Below, in pieces: positions 1 to 12,912 of a DNA stretch of 64,000 bases. Numbering within the stretch: the first letter of the stretch is position 1; the number at the start of each line of letters is the position of its first letter. Position numbers and translations under genes: made by a program. The stretch spans positions 4,595,001 to 4,659,000 of the forward strand of contig CM070572.1 in the NCBI GenBank assembly GCA_036346355.1, in the 5' to 3' direction. The notes under the pieces were generated by a model. That model made no database searches. It was not told the DNA's origin and was given only the letters and a program-made list of their open reading frames with translations. This DNA is from Rhipidocladum racemiflorum. Taxonomy: Eukaryota; Streptophyta; Magnoliopsida; Poales; Poaceae.

Positions 1-220
1 CACGGTCTTTAAAACACAACTTTGACCGCTAATTTTTATTATAATATATTTATAAAACCCAATAAAATTATAATATTATGAAAGTACTTCTCGAGACAAG
101 TCTACACATATAATTTTTATGTATCCAATTTAAATATTTAAAATTATATTGTTAGTCAAAGTTTCGAAAGTTTGACCATCACTATGTCCAAAACGACAGG
201 TATTACCAAACCGGAGGGAG
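1..220. mobile_element. Stowaway-like MITE, cut by the left window edge
   Basis: The sequence ends in ccaaaccggagggag followed by TA, the typical terminus and target dinucleotide of Stowaway (Tc1/mariner-derived) elements. The internal AT-rich sequence matches, in inverse order, the complete Stowaway at 61363-61623. Both share the stretch around gtccaaaacga and the ataatattatgaaa-type core. Only one end lies in the window. Confidence 0.8.
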
Positions 221-403
221 TATAAGGTTAAGTCCTGGCAAGGAAGGGGATGGAGCGGAATTGAACAGGCATCGGCCTCCTCTCTCTCTCAACTCTCTGT
301 GTCCCCGCCCGGTCACCTGCTGTTCTTCCTCCCACCCTCTTAACCCTTCTCAAATCATCCCTGTATCCTCCCAGGTCACCCTGTAATACGTACGCTCTAA
401 TGT

Positions 404-702
404 TAGTATAGCTGCAGTCACTTGTTCTGAGTTCTAAAATAGAAATAAACGAGAACCCACATGCAGATGGCAACGAAAGCCCGCATGCAGAAGGCAAGCA
501 TCAAATAAAAAATACTGAAATTCGATACTTAAAGACACCATTCCATTCTTTTCTTTGGCTTCACATGCTATTCAGCTGTTGGGGTGTGCTTGTAGTATTG
601 TATGGACATAAGCATTATTGTGTCTAGTATAGCTGCAGTCACTTTTTCTGATTTCTAAAATAGAAATAAACGAGAGCCCACGTGCAGAAGGCAACGAAAG
701 CA
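404..702. repeat. Direct repeat, about 80 bp, two copies
   Basis: The segment at about 404-480 recurs at about 621-702 with a few substitutions. It begins near tatagctgcagtcact and ends at ggcaacgaaagc, and the copies are about 217 bp apart. The rest of 223-735 shows no ORF or RNA gene that I can support. It lies beyond the last recognisable exon of the minus-strand GPI7-like pseudogene and may be its 3' flank. Confidence 0.7.
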
Positions 703-1261
703 GCAAGCGAAGAGGTAAGTAATTACTATCTACTTTTCATTTATAATATTTGTGCAACTTTAAAAAAGAAAAATCATAGAAGCATCTCTCTAAATACAGA
801 GTGAAAGTGAGAAAGTGCCATGTATACTGCTCTTCTTCCACAAAAGAGGTTGAACCAAAACTGATGACGTAGAGAAAAATCCCCATAAGAATGAAAACCT
901 CGTCAAGGTGCCAATTTTTGTCCAAATCCCACTCGGAATAGTGTTCAACTTGACTTGCAGACTTTCCCTAAAATAGGCAAGAGACAATGCCCATGAGAAA
1001 AAGGCATCAAATAATCATCAATGAGATCGCAGATACAAGTAAATGGAGTGGTTTCTACAAATATAAACAGTAAAATGAAATTAGTCATTCAGAACAAGGG
1101 CAAATGTAACATAAAGCTACTTCACACTGCGGTACAGAACTGCAAAGATAGTAAAATTACATCGGTCGCTCTGTAGTAGGCGTCCACAGCAGTCTCAAAG
1201 TACTCACCTTCAATGGACTTGGAATAGCAAGTTCTTTTAAGAAAAGGTGATGGGTGATGAT

Positions 1262-1629
1262 TAGGTTCAACTTACCGTTTTGAGGAAGAAAATCGAGTAA
1301 AGCGCGGTACCGATTTTTCTCCGAAAATCGCCAGAAAATCATCAAAATCGCATGGTTTCGAAATACAATTTTTTGACAAAAAAATTCAAAAAAATCATGA
1401 TTTTCTCTCGATTTTCACCGATTATCACGATATTTTGACCGACCAATTGAATGTTTCTCAAAAACCGATTTTTTGAGCAATTTTCTCTCGGTTTTCACTA
1501 ATTATAGCGATATTTACGCCGCATATTTTTTTTATTTTTTTAATTTAACCGGTTTATCAGCCGATTTTAGATGTCGTACCTCACCGATATGGCTGAAAAT
1601 CACGATAATCGCCAAAATTGTGAACCCTG
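1262..1629. mobile_element. hAT-like non-autonomous element, CAGGGTT-end family
   Basis: A perfect 8-bp target duplication, gtgatgat, lies at 1254-1261 and 1630-1637. The ends are taggttcaac and gtgaaccctg, which are imperfect terminal inverted repeats. The interior is rich in short aaaatcg/ccgatttt oligomers on both strands, as in hAT subterminal regions. It codes for nothing recognisable. It sits in an intron of the GPI7-like pseudogene. Confidence 0.8.
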
Positions 1630-1658
1630 GTGATGATATTCACAACTGTTTAAGGATA

Positions 1659-1700
1659 CTAGTAAAGTGCCCGTGCGTTGCAACGGATCCCAAATAGATG
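1659..1700 (-). mobile_element. Helitron-like 3' terminus
   Basis: Read on the minus strand, the sequence has a short hairpin-forming stretch (ttgcaacgcacgggcac) followed by tttactag and then T. This matches rice Helitron 3' ends (stem-loop, CTRR, insertion before T). I could not locate the matching 5' TC end at higher coordinates, so only the terminus is called. Confidence 0.5.
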
Positions 1701-2305
1701 ATGACACCACAAGTTCTAAACTCTTAAAGACAAAAAAAAACGAGAATTTAAAACTTGAGCTATCACTTATTTGAGATCCATTACTGAAGAATCACTGAAC
1801 AAAGGAAAACAATGAAATGCAAATAAGGCTAGACAAACAGCAAATAGCTACGGAATTCCTCACCTACTGGGCCTTGGGTCCCTACTGTTCTGGCCCAAGA
1901 ACGGCCTGGCAGACTCACCATCACCACCAACTCATTCTTATAATAGTTAAGATTAGCAGTAGGAGCTCACTTGAAATTAGAATCTCGATGGAGACGTGAG
2001 GATTGATGAGAAGCAAAAGCTTTAGAAAGCAAATGGCAAAACTTTTTCTCAGTAGTTTCAGGAAACATATCAATTCCTAAACCATCCTTTCAGTTAATGC
2101 AATTTTCAAAGCAGAAAGCAGGTAATTGTGCTCGTAGCAATCTTGAGATTTGCCACGTGTTCAGCTCTAGGTCCCGCAGTTTTTGATCATCTGAAAACAA
2201 GATGCATTCATCATCTCAGAGTGACAACTGAGAGTACTTAACCATGTAATTTGTAAACAATCTAATATTCTGATCTAAATGAGAATATAACAATCCACAA
2301 AAGGC

Positions 2306-3068
2306 TAGGGATGGCAATCGGGTGGGTACCTCCGGGTACCACCGCTTCATACCCAAACCCAAACCCAAACAAAGTGCCGCCCACCCAAACCCATTAAGCT
2401 TCACGGGTACAAATCTGTACCCATGCTCAAACCCAATGGATACCTGATACCCAATGCGTACCCATGGGTATCTATAGCAACAAACAAATATGCCTGGTCG
2501 TAGTCTCCGTAGCCACCGGAGGGGGAGGGCATGACGTAACCAAAGGTGAAACCGGGGAAGGGGAAGCGGAGAGTGCAACCATACCTGGTTGGAGGGGGAA
2601 GGGAGGGACCCATCAGCGCCACGTAGTAGCGCAGGCATGACGGTGGGATCGGCCTTCCCACCAGTAGCACCGCCATGAGGATGGCCGACCCCAACGGAGG
2701 GAGCCGGAGGAGCTGAACCACCGAGGTGGGGGTGATGGGGGCGAGGAGGTGAAGAGGGTGGGGGATGGGGCCAAAGGGAGAGGCGGAGGCGGTGGCGGGA
2801 GGGAGAGCCGACTACCGAGAGGGAGGGGTGCGCGAGGGATTGCGGCGGGAGATTAGTGAGTTAGGGTTTTGATTTTCTAATATATATATTATAAAAAGTA
2901 GGGCCCGTTTGTCATAGGATACCCATCGGGTACCTATGGGTACAAACTGATACCCACACCCATTCTATGACCTTATCGGGTACCCAAACCCGAAAACATA
3001 TAGGTTTAAAATGCTACCGTACCCATTCTTATCGGGTCAGGTACCCATGGGTAAAACTGTCATCCCTA
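2306..3068. mobile_element. hAT-like non-autonomous element with GGTACC subterminal repeats
   Basis: A perfect 8-bp target duplication, caaaaggc, lies at 2298-2305 and 3069-3076. The ends tagggatggcaa and tgtcatcccta are inverted repeats. The first and last roughly 180 bp are filled with gggtacc/gggtaccc oligomers in both orientations, probable transposase-binding repeats. The middle (about 2490-2860) is GC-rich and may be captured host sequence. The ORFs there have no recognisable domain and are not called. Confidence 0.88.
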
Positions 3069-4465
3069 CAAAAGGCAACGGGTGACATGTGATTATACAT
3101 CCAACAAAAAGCTATAACCTATTGAAATTAACATGAAGCGTACAACCACAAAACATCTATTCTTCTGCTTCGAGATGAAGCGCAATGCACCTGGAAGGTA
3201 CACATAGAATCACCTGTCAAACAATTAAATATTTCTGGAAGCAAGACACCTATATTGTTCTTTGGGATTGGCACGCCAAAGAGAAGAGCTAGAGTTGGGG
3301 CAAGGTCTACCTGACAAAGAAGGTAACAGGTCAGAGTTGTGTGTTGGTCTCTTGGAACACTATTCTTAGGATATTTGCAACAATTTTATCAGCTTGAATG
3401 ACAAGGACGGAAAACCAACTGACATTAAAAAAATATTTGCATACTGTAGCATTGATTTTTATATCAAAATTCAAAAGTACACTAACAACTGAAGTAGAGC
3501 TCCACAAATATTCAGAGACAAAAAGAAAAGGAAGGCTGAGAGAAGTTCTGCAATTTACACAAGCTATATATGTATCACTATTAAAGTATAGAGTCATACT
3601 TGAAATGCTTCTTTCTAGTCATAAGGTGAACAATATGAGTACTCAACACTGTCCTATAAAAAGGGCAAGGGAGTCAGTTTCTTCGTAAGAAGATCCTCCA
3701 TGATTACCACCTTCAGTCATGCCACGATCACTGACCATAACCTAAAATGTAGGGGGAAAGCAAAATGCCTATCAGAACTAAATGTATGCACTAGAAACAG
3801 AACATGTATGCTACTAGAAACAAAAAAAAAATTGCACAAACCAGAAAGGATCACAAACCAAAAGTGCTCTGTCCGGATTATCTTGAAGGCTCCTAACTGC
3901 AGTATGCACCCGTATAATCACATCATCCATCTCCTTCAGCTTTTGGGTCATCAAAACACTGGCATTTTAAATTTCAACTCAAACTAGACATCACATCACT
4001 CAAACCCCAAAAGGCAATACCTATCATTTTAAAATTTCAACTCAAACTAGACATAGACATCGCTCAAACCCCAGAAGCGTTAAAGATGCTATTACCTCCA
4101 ACGACCGCCTATAACTCTATAAGGCCAACCTGATCTAAGCGCAAATAGTGAAGAATCTGGAATTATCAAATGGAAAGGAATTGCTCAGTATTTAACAAAA
4201 AGACATTGCAGGATAACCTATCAAACAGCATAAAAAAGGGAAGATCATGTAAAGAGAGTTAGGCATTGATTATAATTCATAACAAACATTAGTTGGACAC
4301 ATGCACTGCATGGTTGTAATCCAAAGAATCAGATAGCATTATTTTATGTGTTCGGGAGTAGGAGCTGGTTATGGGTCTGGATGATCTTGATCAGGAGACC
4401 TTCTGATTTTGACTGCTCTCATTTACAATCTGTCCCCTCTTTTAAAGAAGACAGCAGCTGTTCCC

Positions 4466-7400
4466 TGTCGGGACCCCGAATTTGCAAATCCGGACCCTCT
4501 GTGTATTCAGCACTAGTCCAGGAACGCGCTAGTGCACACAGTCTTAACATTGGTAAATATCACAATCATACCACTCGATACCAATAAAGTACTTTATTTA
4601 AATAACCAAACTGGTTACTTGACCTTATGGTCAAGTTACAAATATATGCCTCGCAAGGCGAAACTTATTAAAAGAGAAATAATAGCAATGAAAATCAAAT
4701 AGCTTGTGGCGCCATCCAAGATACCACAGGCAACCGATCGGGCTCGCATCCCTAAGTAGACGGATCCTCTTGGAATTCCTCCTCCAAAGTCGGTGCGATC
4801 TCCTCTTCAACCGATATTGTGTTGAGGCAAGGGTGAGTACTTGGTACTCGACAAGTCATGCATGAGAATGCAGGCTAATATACTATATGCATGGCTTGGT
4901 ACAAAGGAATAGTTTAAGGTATATTTGCAGTAAACAGCATTCGAAAAGTAATATAAGTAGATTCGAAAGCAGTAGAAATAAGTAAAGCGTAAATAACTTT
5001 TCAAGAAGTTTAATAAACATTTTTCCCCATCCTAAACCATATTTCCAACATCTTCATTATTAAACCAAACCAACTTTTCAAATCCAAGTTATTTTCAGAA
5101 AGTCTAACCCTTGACTGTAATTCCCGAGCATTGTCCAGTACCGTGGACTCGGCTATTTAAATAGATTCTAAACTCTGCAGAGGTTATGCACTTTACCCAC
5201 AAGATACAGTCAAACACCACAAAGGCGAGTTCCCGTAACAAAGCCTTTCGGAAGCCTCAAACAACACAGGTGGTCCTCTCCGGTTCGTGCTCTACACCAT
5301 CCCTTCCCTTAGCCAAGGCGAAGTATGGGACCAACACACCGTTAGATGGGTATCTGGCCACAGCCACGATACGCTCCCCGTACAATCACACAAACGGTGT
5401 AATTGACACCCTGAGGCTCCACAAGCGAGTCCTTAGCGACTTAGTCAACTAGGGCCGTCCCATTCCAGCCATGTGGTTGCAAGTATGACCCAGTTCAAAG
5501 GCTTGCAAGGTTAAGTCCTTAGAGTGACCAGGGCAAGACTACCCGAAAAACCAAATCAACACTCCCAATGCCACAACTGCCCACCTGATTACTCTTGCCA
5601 CATGCCCTGGCCAAAAGCGTTTATCAAACCCCGCTTGATTACCATGCACCACGTGCCATCAACATCACATGATACTTTTCTAAAACAGGTTCAATATATC
5701 ATTAAGTCAATATTAACATTTGATTGTCCAAAATCATGTTATGAGCACGAAATGTGTCTAAGCGATACTACAACGGTCTAAACCCATGTTGGCAATTTAA
5801 TAATGTCCAACTAGTAAACCAAAACTAGGGTGACTTATGGTCATGGCACATACTTAAGTTATCTAGTTGTCAGATAGCAAATTGTTATTTATCTAACCCC
5901 CAGTTTTAAACAAAGTATATTTCTAATTGAACTATCATGCAATAGTTTAAATCAAAATAGATTTCTAAATAGGATCAACATGGTCAAAGCACAACTTGCC
6001 TTCAAAAGTACTTGCTCTTGGTCTTGAGTTGGATCCTGAGTCAATACTTCTCCTTCGAATCCTTCCTAAGACTTCAACGTCTACTATTAAAACGTGCAAA
6101 TATCAAATACACGAATAAACAATAGGCAAAAAGTATCCAAACATCCAAATAAAATCCATAAATAGAGAGAACATAATTTTTTGGATTTTTAGGAACTGGA
6201 ATCGTTCAAATCGGAGTTAAAATGCAAAAGTTATGATTTATTAAAGTTTAAATAATCAATTAAATAATATTACAGAGAAAAACTTTAGTCCAAAAATTAA
6301 ATAAAATTCATATTTGAGTAGATCTGAATTTTATACAAATTTAGAAATTTGAATCACTCAAATCGGAGTTGAAACGCAAAAGTTATAAGCGTTTGAAGTT
6401 TGAAACAAAATCACGAAATCATTATTCGAATTAATAAATCATTTTTCTTTTTCGAAATTAATTATTGCGTCGGCATGGACACGTGTCGGCTCTGATTGGC
6501 TGGTGACGTCAGCAGCTCATGGGCTCGGCCACGCGCGCGGTTTGGTCCACGGTGGACCGGTCCACGGCTTCGGGTGAGGCGGCGGTGGGACCCATCTGTC
6601 GATCGCGGTCTCACGCAAACGCGGTGACGTGTGGGCCCTCGACATGCGGGGCCAGCGTGTCGTGACACGTGCTCACACGCCAGCGTCTGCTGACCGCGTC
6701 GGTCCAACTTACCGACACGTAGCGCAATCCCGCCGTTGATTTGAAATTCGGCGGCGCGATTAGATCCAGGGTTAACACGTTGAATCTACTCGATGATCGT
6801 GGGCCGTTCGATCTAGATCGGACGGTCCAGATCTAATCCTATAATAACACTACTACAGCGCGTGGCGATTGTGAACCGTTGGATCTTGATCCAACGGTCG
6901 CATCTAACCGGGTTTAGAACACGTGAACTTCACTCTCAACCGCACGATCAAGATCGGACGGTCCACGAGCTCGCGAGGGCGATGGCGGCGTGGCGGAGCT
7001 GCAGCCACCGAGACGAACGACGACGAGCCCGACGGCGCTCGGGGTTGCTCCGGCGAGATGAGTCCTCCCTTCGGTGCGTCTTGTCACGGGATTCGGATCT
7101 GGGCTCCTTCGGCGGAAGACGACTGACGGCGACGGATCGAACAAAACCGCGGCGGTCACCTCCTCCAACTACGGCGAGCTCGCACGCGAATAAGCGGCGA
7201 CGGCTCGGCGAGATGGCTCGGGAAAGCGGGTGCGCAAGGATGAGGGCAACCTCGGGCGTGACCAGGGCTTTAAATAGCCTCGGCGTTCGTGCGAGGCGGA
7301 AACCTAATTCTACACGGCGGCGGCGGCGGCGAGTCCGGCTTCGGACTCGGCGGAGACGATGACGCTCAGCCGCCCACGTGGCACGATCAACGCCACGCGA

Positions 7401-7894
7401 TCGCCGGGCGCGATCGGATCCGGCCGATCTGGCTCGAACCGTCAGACGCGGATCTCAGCCGTTGGATCTTGATCCAACGGTTGGGATTGATTAGGGTTTT
7501 GAGCTGGTTTGATCGAGCCAACTGGCTCGGGTCGGACTCGAACTCAAGTCTGACTCGGGCTCGGTCGGATGAAACGATGAATCGACCCGAGTTGATTTTC
7601 CAGCGATTTAATATTTAAAATAATTCCCAATAATTCATTTAATTCATTAAAAATAGCAAAAGACTCGGAAAAATTCCAGAAAAATTCTGGAAAATACTTT
7701 GGAACATTTTGGACTCAAATAAAATATTTCCAACAAAATTTTATTTGCAAAATTAAATTCTTTAATTATTTCAAAATGGAATAAATTCAAATAAATTCCA
7801 GATAAATCCAAATAAATTCCAGAAAATTCCAAAAATTCACCAAAGTGCCAAATCACACATGAATTTAAGAAAAGCAAAATTTTGGGGTGTTACA
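4466..7894 (-). repeat. 3' LTR of the chromovirus
   Basis: 3,429 bp. In element orientation it starts TGTAACACCCC and ends with a GACA terminus. It aligns end to end with the LTR at 13544-16969. The last 294 bp on the + strand (about 7601-7894) are identical to about 16676-16969, whereas GC-rich parts (about 6480-7560) differ by many small changes. A purine tract adjoins at 7895-7908. No protein-coding gene is supported inside it. Confidence 0.93.
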
Positions 7895-7908
7895 AACCTC
7901 CTCCCCTT
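7895..7908 (-). other. Polypurine tract of the chromovirus
   Basis: On the minus strand this reads aaggggaggaggtt and directly abuts the 3' LTR. It is the plus-strand priming site for reverse transcription. Confidence 0.85.
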
Positions 7909-7940
7909 AATAGAATCTCGTCCCCGAGATTCAGGGCTTA

Positions 7941-9350
7941 CTAAAGGAATAGGTTTGGAAACTCTTTCTTCAAATCCTCTTCGCGCTCCCAAGTCGCTTC
8001 GCTCTCTGCATGGTTACTCCACTGAACTCTACAGAAACGGGTTGACTTATTTCTGGTTTCTCGATCCATTGTGTCTAGAATCCTCACGGGATGTTCCTTA
8101 TAAGTCAAATCTTCTTGCAACTCAATTGACTCTAGCGGTGTCTGTTCCTCAGGAACTCGGAGACACTTCTTCAACTGGGACACATGGAATACGTCATGCA
8201 CTCCTGCCAACGACTGTGGCAACTCCAGCTGGTAAGCAACTTCGCCTCTGCGACTCAAAAGCTTAAATGGTCCAACATAATGGGCTGCGAGTTTTCCTTT
8301 GGCATGGAACCTCTTAACTCCCCTGAGAGGCGTAACTCTGAGGTATACAAAGTCTTCTGGTTCAAAACTCAAGTCTCGGCGACGATTGTCAGCATAACTC
8401 TTTTGTCGTGATTGGGCTATCTTCAACCTTTCCCTAATCATGGCGATCCGTTTCTCCAAACCTCTTGAAGAATATCAGGCCCAAAGACACGGCGCCACGG
8501 TCTCATTCCAATTCAATGGCGTCCGACAGGTCGACCATACGATGCCTCAAAAGGTGACATCGTAAACTAGCTTGATAACTATTGTTGTAACTAAACTCGG
8601 CATACGGCAAACTCTTATCCCAAGAGGTAGCATAAGCCAATGCACAAGCTCTCAACATATCTTCCAGAATCTGGTTGACTCTTTCTGCCTGGTCTGTCCT
8701 GCGTGGATGATAAGTCAGATCTTGAAGTTCAAACGGGTTCCCATGGCTTCATGCAACTTATTCCGTAACCTTGAGGTAAATTGGGTACCTCTGTCCGATA
8801 CAATCCTCTTTGGCACTCCGTGCAAAGCAGACAATCGATCAAGTACAATTACGCTAATTTATCTCCCGAGTAAGTGGTCTTCACGGGGATAAAATGGGCT
8901 ACTTTAGTCAAGCGATCCACTATAACCCATATGGAGTCATAACCTCCTTGAGTCTTCGGCAACCGGTAATGAAATCCATTCCGATTTCCTCCCACTTCCA
9001 CTCGGGTATTTTCAGTGGTTGTAGCAATCCTGCCGGTCTCGATGCATTGCCTTGACTCTCTGGCATACGCCGCACAATGCAACATGCTCGGCAACTTCAC
9101 GCTTCATACTCGGCCACCGAATCTCTCCTTCAGATCCTGATACATCTTGGCGCTTCCAGATGAATCGAGTACTTAGAGTCATGGGCTTCTTCCAGAATCG
9201 CTTGCTTTAACTCCTTTTGTTAGGCACACAAATACGATCCTTCATCCACAACGTGCCTTGCTCATCCAACTTGAAGTCCTCTGCCTTGCCTTCCTCCTTG
9301 ATGGACTTAATCCTGCGGATCTTGTCATCATCCTTCGTCCTTCTCGGATC
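7941..9350 (-). pseudogene. Chromovirus integrase with C-terminal chromodomain (frameshifted)
   Basis: The clearest open stretch, 7941-8459, gives the integrase C-terminal region (VYLRVTPLRG, FHVSQLKKCL) followed by a chromodomain-like tail (CRVQWSNHAESEATWERE). Family knowledge: such chromodomains steer integration to particular chromatin marks. Upstream, 8849-9100 holds part of the catalytic core (IWVIVDRLTKVAHFIPVK). The pieces lie in different frames, so no single product can be made from this sequence. The frame breaks may be partly sequence error (see findings). Confidence 0.85.
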
Positions 9351-9557
9351 TGATCCTCTAGGGTAGGCTTTACTTCTAATGCGCCAAGAATCCGCTAGGT
9401 ACTACCTCAATCTTCATTTTCTGAAAATCCTCACATAACTCGTCCCGACTTGTGGCTAGCAACGTACTCACGGTATGGCTTTTCCGACTCGAGCATCGGC
9501 TACTCGTTGGCCTTCCCGGATGGTAATGGATTCCAACATTGTAGTCCTTGATCAACT

Positions 9558-10720
9558 CTAACCATCTCCTCGCCTCATATTCAGATCCGACTGGGTGAAT
9601 ATGTACTTAAGGCTCTTATGATCCGTATACACTTCACATCTGTTTCCAATCGATAGTGACGCCATATCTTCAAGGCATGCACTACGGCCTAACTCTAGGT
9701 CATGTGTCGGATAATTTTCCTCATGCGGCCTCAATCGCCTTGATGCATACGCGACGACCTTTCCATTCTCGTGACAAGACACATCCAAGTCCTTGGCGCG
9801 ATGCGTCACAATAAATATCGAAGCTTTGAGCAACATCAGTAGAACTAACACGGTCTTGGCGTCAATCGCTTCTTCACCTCTGAAATCCTTTCTCACATTC
9901 TCAAGCGTCCATGCAAACTTCTTTTCCTTCTTCAGCCATGCGTAAGAGGTTTCGCAATTGTCGAAAAGCCTTCGATGAAACGGGCGGTAGTATCCTGCCA
10001 TTCCAAGGAAACTCGAACTGGGTCACGCCTTCTTGCTCCCAATGTAACACGCCTTCTACTTTGCTTGGATCTACGGCGACTCCCTCTGCGGTCATTACAT
10101 GTCCAAGAAACTCCACCTTGTCCTTCCAAAAATCACACTTGCTGAACTTGGCGAAAAGTTGTCGTTCCTCACTTTTCCAAAACTCGCCTTAAGTGTTCGG
10201 CATGTTCGCTCTCTGTCTTGGAGTAGATTAGGATATCATCTATGAACACGACGACAAACTTGTCCAAATATTCCATGAACACCTTATTCATCATATTCAT
10301 GAAATAAGCCGGGCGCATTAAATCGACCCAAAGGACATAATCAGAACTCGTAATGTCCATATCTTGACGAGAATGCGCCTTGAATATCTTCTCGATCGGA
10401 TCTTCAATCGATGGTATCCGATCTCGGATCGATCTTGGAGAAAACTCCGGCTCCTCTTAATCGATCAAACAAATCATCAATCCGGTAGCGGATACTTATT
10501 CTTCACGGTGACTTCATTGAGTGCACGGTAGTCAATGCACATCCTGAAATTCCCGCCCTTCTTCTTGACAAATAAAACTGTGCTCCCCACGGCGACGAAC
10601 TCGGTCTCGATAAATCCTTTCTCCATTAACTCTTCTAGCTGTTTCTTCATTTCTACCAACTCCTCGGTGGACATCCGATAGGGTCTCTTTGCTATCGGTC
10701 TTTGTGCAGTACAAGCTCTA
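9558..10720 (-). pseudogene. Chromovirus reverse transcriptase and RNase H (frameshifted)
   Basis: RT fragments in order on the minus strand: MCIDYRALNEVTVKNKYPLP (within 10477-10674), VVFIDDILIYSKTESEHAEH with the catalytic IDD (10169-10360), and EFLGHVMTAEGVAVDPSKVE (9901-10116). RNase H follows in 9558-10001 (YASRRLRPHEENYPTHDLEL, YTDHKSLKYIFTQSDLNMRR). The domains are easy to recognise but lie in at least three frames. The region around 10590-10610, where the family normally has a conserved serine/proline loop, is scrambled. Non-functional as written. Confidence 0.88.
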
Positions 10721-11330
10721 TCACAAACTCTATGTCCTCGTCTGGCGGCATACCGTAGATCCTCGGGAAAAACATCGGGTACTCATTCACTCATTGAGAC
10801 ATCCTCTATGCCGATTGCCTTGGTACTCTTAACCATCAACCGCCCATCTCTAATCAAGTGGCTAGAAATTCCACTTTCTTCCCACACTGCTCTCAATCGA
10901 GATAGTCCTTCGTCCACAATCCAATACAGTCTTGTGCTTGGATAACCAATCCATTCCCAATATAACGTCTAGGGTCTGGGTCTCCAAAATTATAAGGTTT
11001 GCTAGGAACTCTATTCCACCTATAAGTATTCTCACCCCGGAACATCCTACTTTCGTTCGGAGTTCTAACCAGGGTTTGAACTAAAAGCATGCACTTAAGC
11101 CTTGCAATCCTCAAATCATTTCCAGAGCAAAGCCTTGCGAAACAAGCGAATCACGAAGCTCGAGTCAAACAAAATCAGGTGCAGTCGAGTTAACAAGTAA
11201 CTTACCCGATCACGACGTCAGTAGCATTCTGCAGGTGCATCTGCGGTGACATGGTTGACTCGGCCTCTCACCACGGTGCAGGGTATGGCTCCTGGTGTTG
11301 GCGCCCTAGCTGGGTGGTTCCTAGATTGAA
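10721..11330 (-). pseudogene. Probable chromovirus protease region (degraded)
   Basis: This stretch lies between the gag zinc knuckle and RT, where the aspartic protease belongs. Minus-strand translations show only scraps, for example within 10893-11114, and I could not read an intact DTG/DSG active site. Assignment rests on position in the element rather than on a motif. Confidence 0.5.
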
Positions 11331-11334
11331 GCGA

Positions 11335-12439
11335 ACTGGGTCACTCATTTGTCTTCTTTGGACAACTGTTGGCAAAGTGTCTGGCTCGTTGCGATTGTAG
11401 CGGCGTCTCACTGTTCCTTGCCGATCGCTCGTAGCGTTTCTAAGCGGGGTGGGTCTGGTAGTTCGATTGGCGGTCTTGGTCTTTGAGGATGGTGTCCTCG
11501 TTGCATTCTGTGGTTGGAATCAAGAATTGATTTGGTGCAACTCTCAAACGCTATTGCGTTCCCTGGCGTGATCCCTGCTGTTGCATCCTGCGCTTGCTGT
11601 TCTCATCCAGTTCCTTGCGCTTGTCCTCAAGAATAAGCGCCTTATTCACCAACTCTTGGAAATCTGGAAAGATGTGGGTGATCAACCCTACTTGCAATCC
11701 TGAGTTAAGTCCCTTCATAAAAGCGACTGCCTGGATTTATCTGTCGCTACATCCTCAGTGCGTGGCGTGCTAGCTGTGTGAACTTGTTCGTAGTCGACCC
11801 ATCGGTGATTACCTTGTTTCGATGCTCAACTCCTCCTTCTTAAGGTCCATGATTCCTTCAGGCACGTGATACTGTCGAATGCACCGTGAACTCTTCCCAA
11901 GTGATATCTTGAGGGTTCTCTGCGTGGCACGAAGTTCTCCCACCATTCGGTAATGTTCCTTCCAACCGATGAGAAGCGTAGAGTACCTTCTCATTTCCTA
12001 TGCATTGAGCTATGTGTAGCTTCCTCTCGATTGATCTTAACCAATCATCGGCCTCCAATGGATTGGCATTCCCAGAGAAAGTGGGTGGGTGAGTTCTCAT
12101 GAACTCGACAGCCTTGTATTCTCGGCGTGGTCCCTGATTAACTTGATTAGCGATGGCCTGGCGAGGACGTGCTGCATTTGTTGCAGCATAGCATGCATCA
12201 ATCGAGTGCAGGCGACAAGAAAAGCTCGAAATTCTGCATATCCAAAGTGGCGGTGCTGGTGCTCCATCATTGGGGTTTTCTGGGCGAGAACCACTCCCAT
12301 TGCTTCCAAAGTTTCCACGGTGTTCACCATCTGCCGATTCACTCTAGGTTTAGAGATGAGAGGGAAACAAGAATGGACAAGTAATATGGAACTTATGCGG
12401 GCGAAAGGTGTAGCCTTAAGGTCCAACTTTATTATTTAA
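11335..12439 (-). pseudogene. Chromovirus gag with damaged zinc knuckle
   Basis: The gag capsid-like region is visible in 11858-12100 (MRTHPPTFSGNANPLEADDW, RSIERKLHIAQC), with the upstream part in 12097-12426. A CCHC-like knuckle lies near 11335-11395 and reads CYNCNEPDTLP with a shifted frame after it. The expected family pattern is Cx2Cx4Hx4C, so the knuckle is broken as written. Small changes at CTGC- and GGCC-like sites would account for it, as in the LTR comparison. Confidence 0.75.
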
Positions 12440-12912
12440 TAACTTGGTATGGTGCTTACAATGCCTAAGGGCCTTGCAACACATAATGCACACTCGACAA
12501 GCAATGAAAATCCAAATCGAACTAACACCGAGTCTAACGCCTAAAGGGTGACTCTTTCTTTTATGACGCGACTCGTGAAGGAGTCTCACTAAAGAACCTA
12601 TGCTCACTCATCGAGAAAACCTCCACGGCTTGGGTGCGGGTCTTTGTGGCATAGGCGCCGAACGATCGCCATGTCCAAAGCAATCGTGTCCTCTGTGGTA
12701 GTCGAAGAAGCGGTGTCCTCATCGAGATCCGACTCCTCTCTGGATCTCGCTCGTGTAGCTCAAATCTTGGCTCTGGAGTGCAGTCCGTACAAAGTCATCT
12801 CCAACTCGTCAATCCTTCGTAGAAGGTGTGCCACATACTCTTGAGCCTCCCGCCATCTGTTTTCTCTGTCGTGATCTCCTTGCGGGCCTTCGTAGCTCCT
12901 TGCTTGTATTAT

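Larger units (their letters stand above)
737..3958 (-). pseudogene. GPI ethanolamine phosphate transferase 2 (PIG-G/GPI7-like) pseudogene, 3' half
   Basis: This is the 3' half of the dead gene whose 5' half is at 17342-20291. Exon-like blocks with consensus splice sites, in minus-strand order, lie at 3859-3958 (QKLKEMDD), 3600-3741 (GMTEGGNHGGSSYEETDS), 3214-3310 (DLAPTLALLFGVPIPKNN), 1971-2190 (DDQKLRDLELNTWQ), a weak block near 1150-1210, and about 781-905 (SFVEEEQYTWHFL). Family knowledge: PIG-G adds ethanolamine phosphate to the second mannose of GPI anchors in the ER, using an alkaline-phosphatase-like lumenal domain. Lesions seen: the SDHGM-type metal-binding motif reads SDRGM (codon 3724-3726); there is a 2-nt deletion after LFIG; TAG at 3615-3617; and TGA at 2090-2092. 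The exon expected to carry GLDHVGH was not found. Two hAT-like elements lie inside the introns. Confidence 0.8.

Noticed and set aside
4348..4460. Missing GPI7-like exon with GLDHVGH motif
   Set aside because: A gatcatccagacccat-like stretch on the minus strand is vaguely similar but too diverged to call.
6862..7618. Large ORFs in GC-rich LTR sequence, with counterparts at 15946-16549
   Set aside because: They lie inside the LTRs, and the frames differ between the two copies, so they are not conserved coding sequence.
7647..7877. 76-codon ORF identical in both LTRs (also 16722-16952)
   Set aside because: Identity reflects the identical LTR ends. The sequence is AT-rich with no domain.
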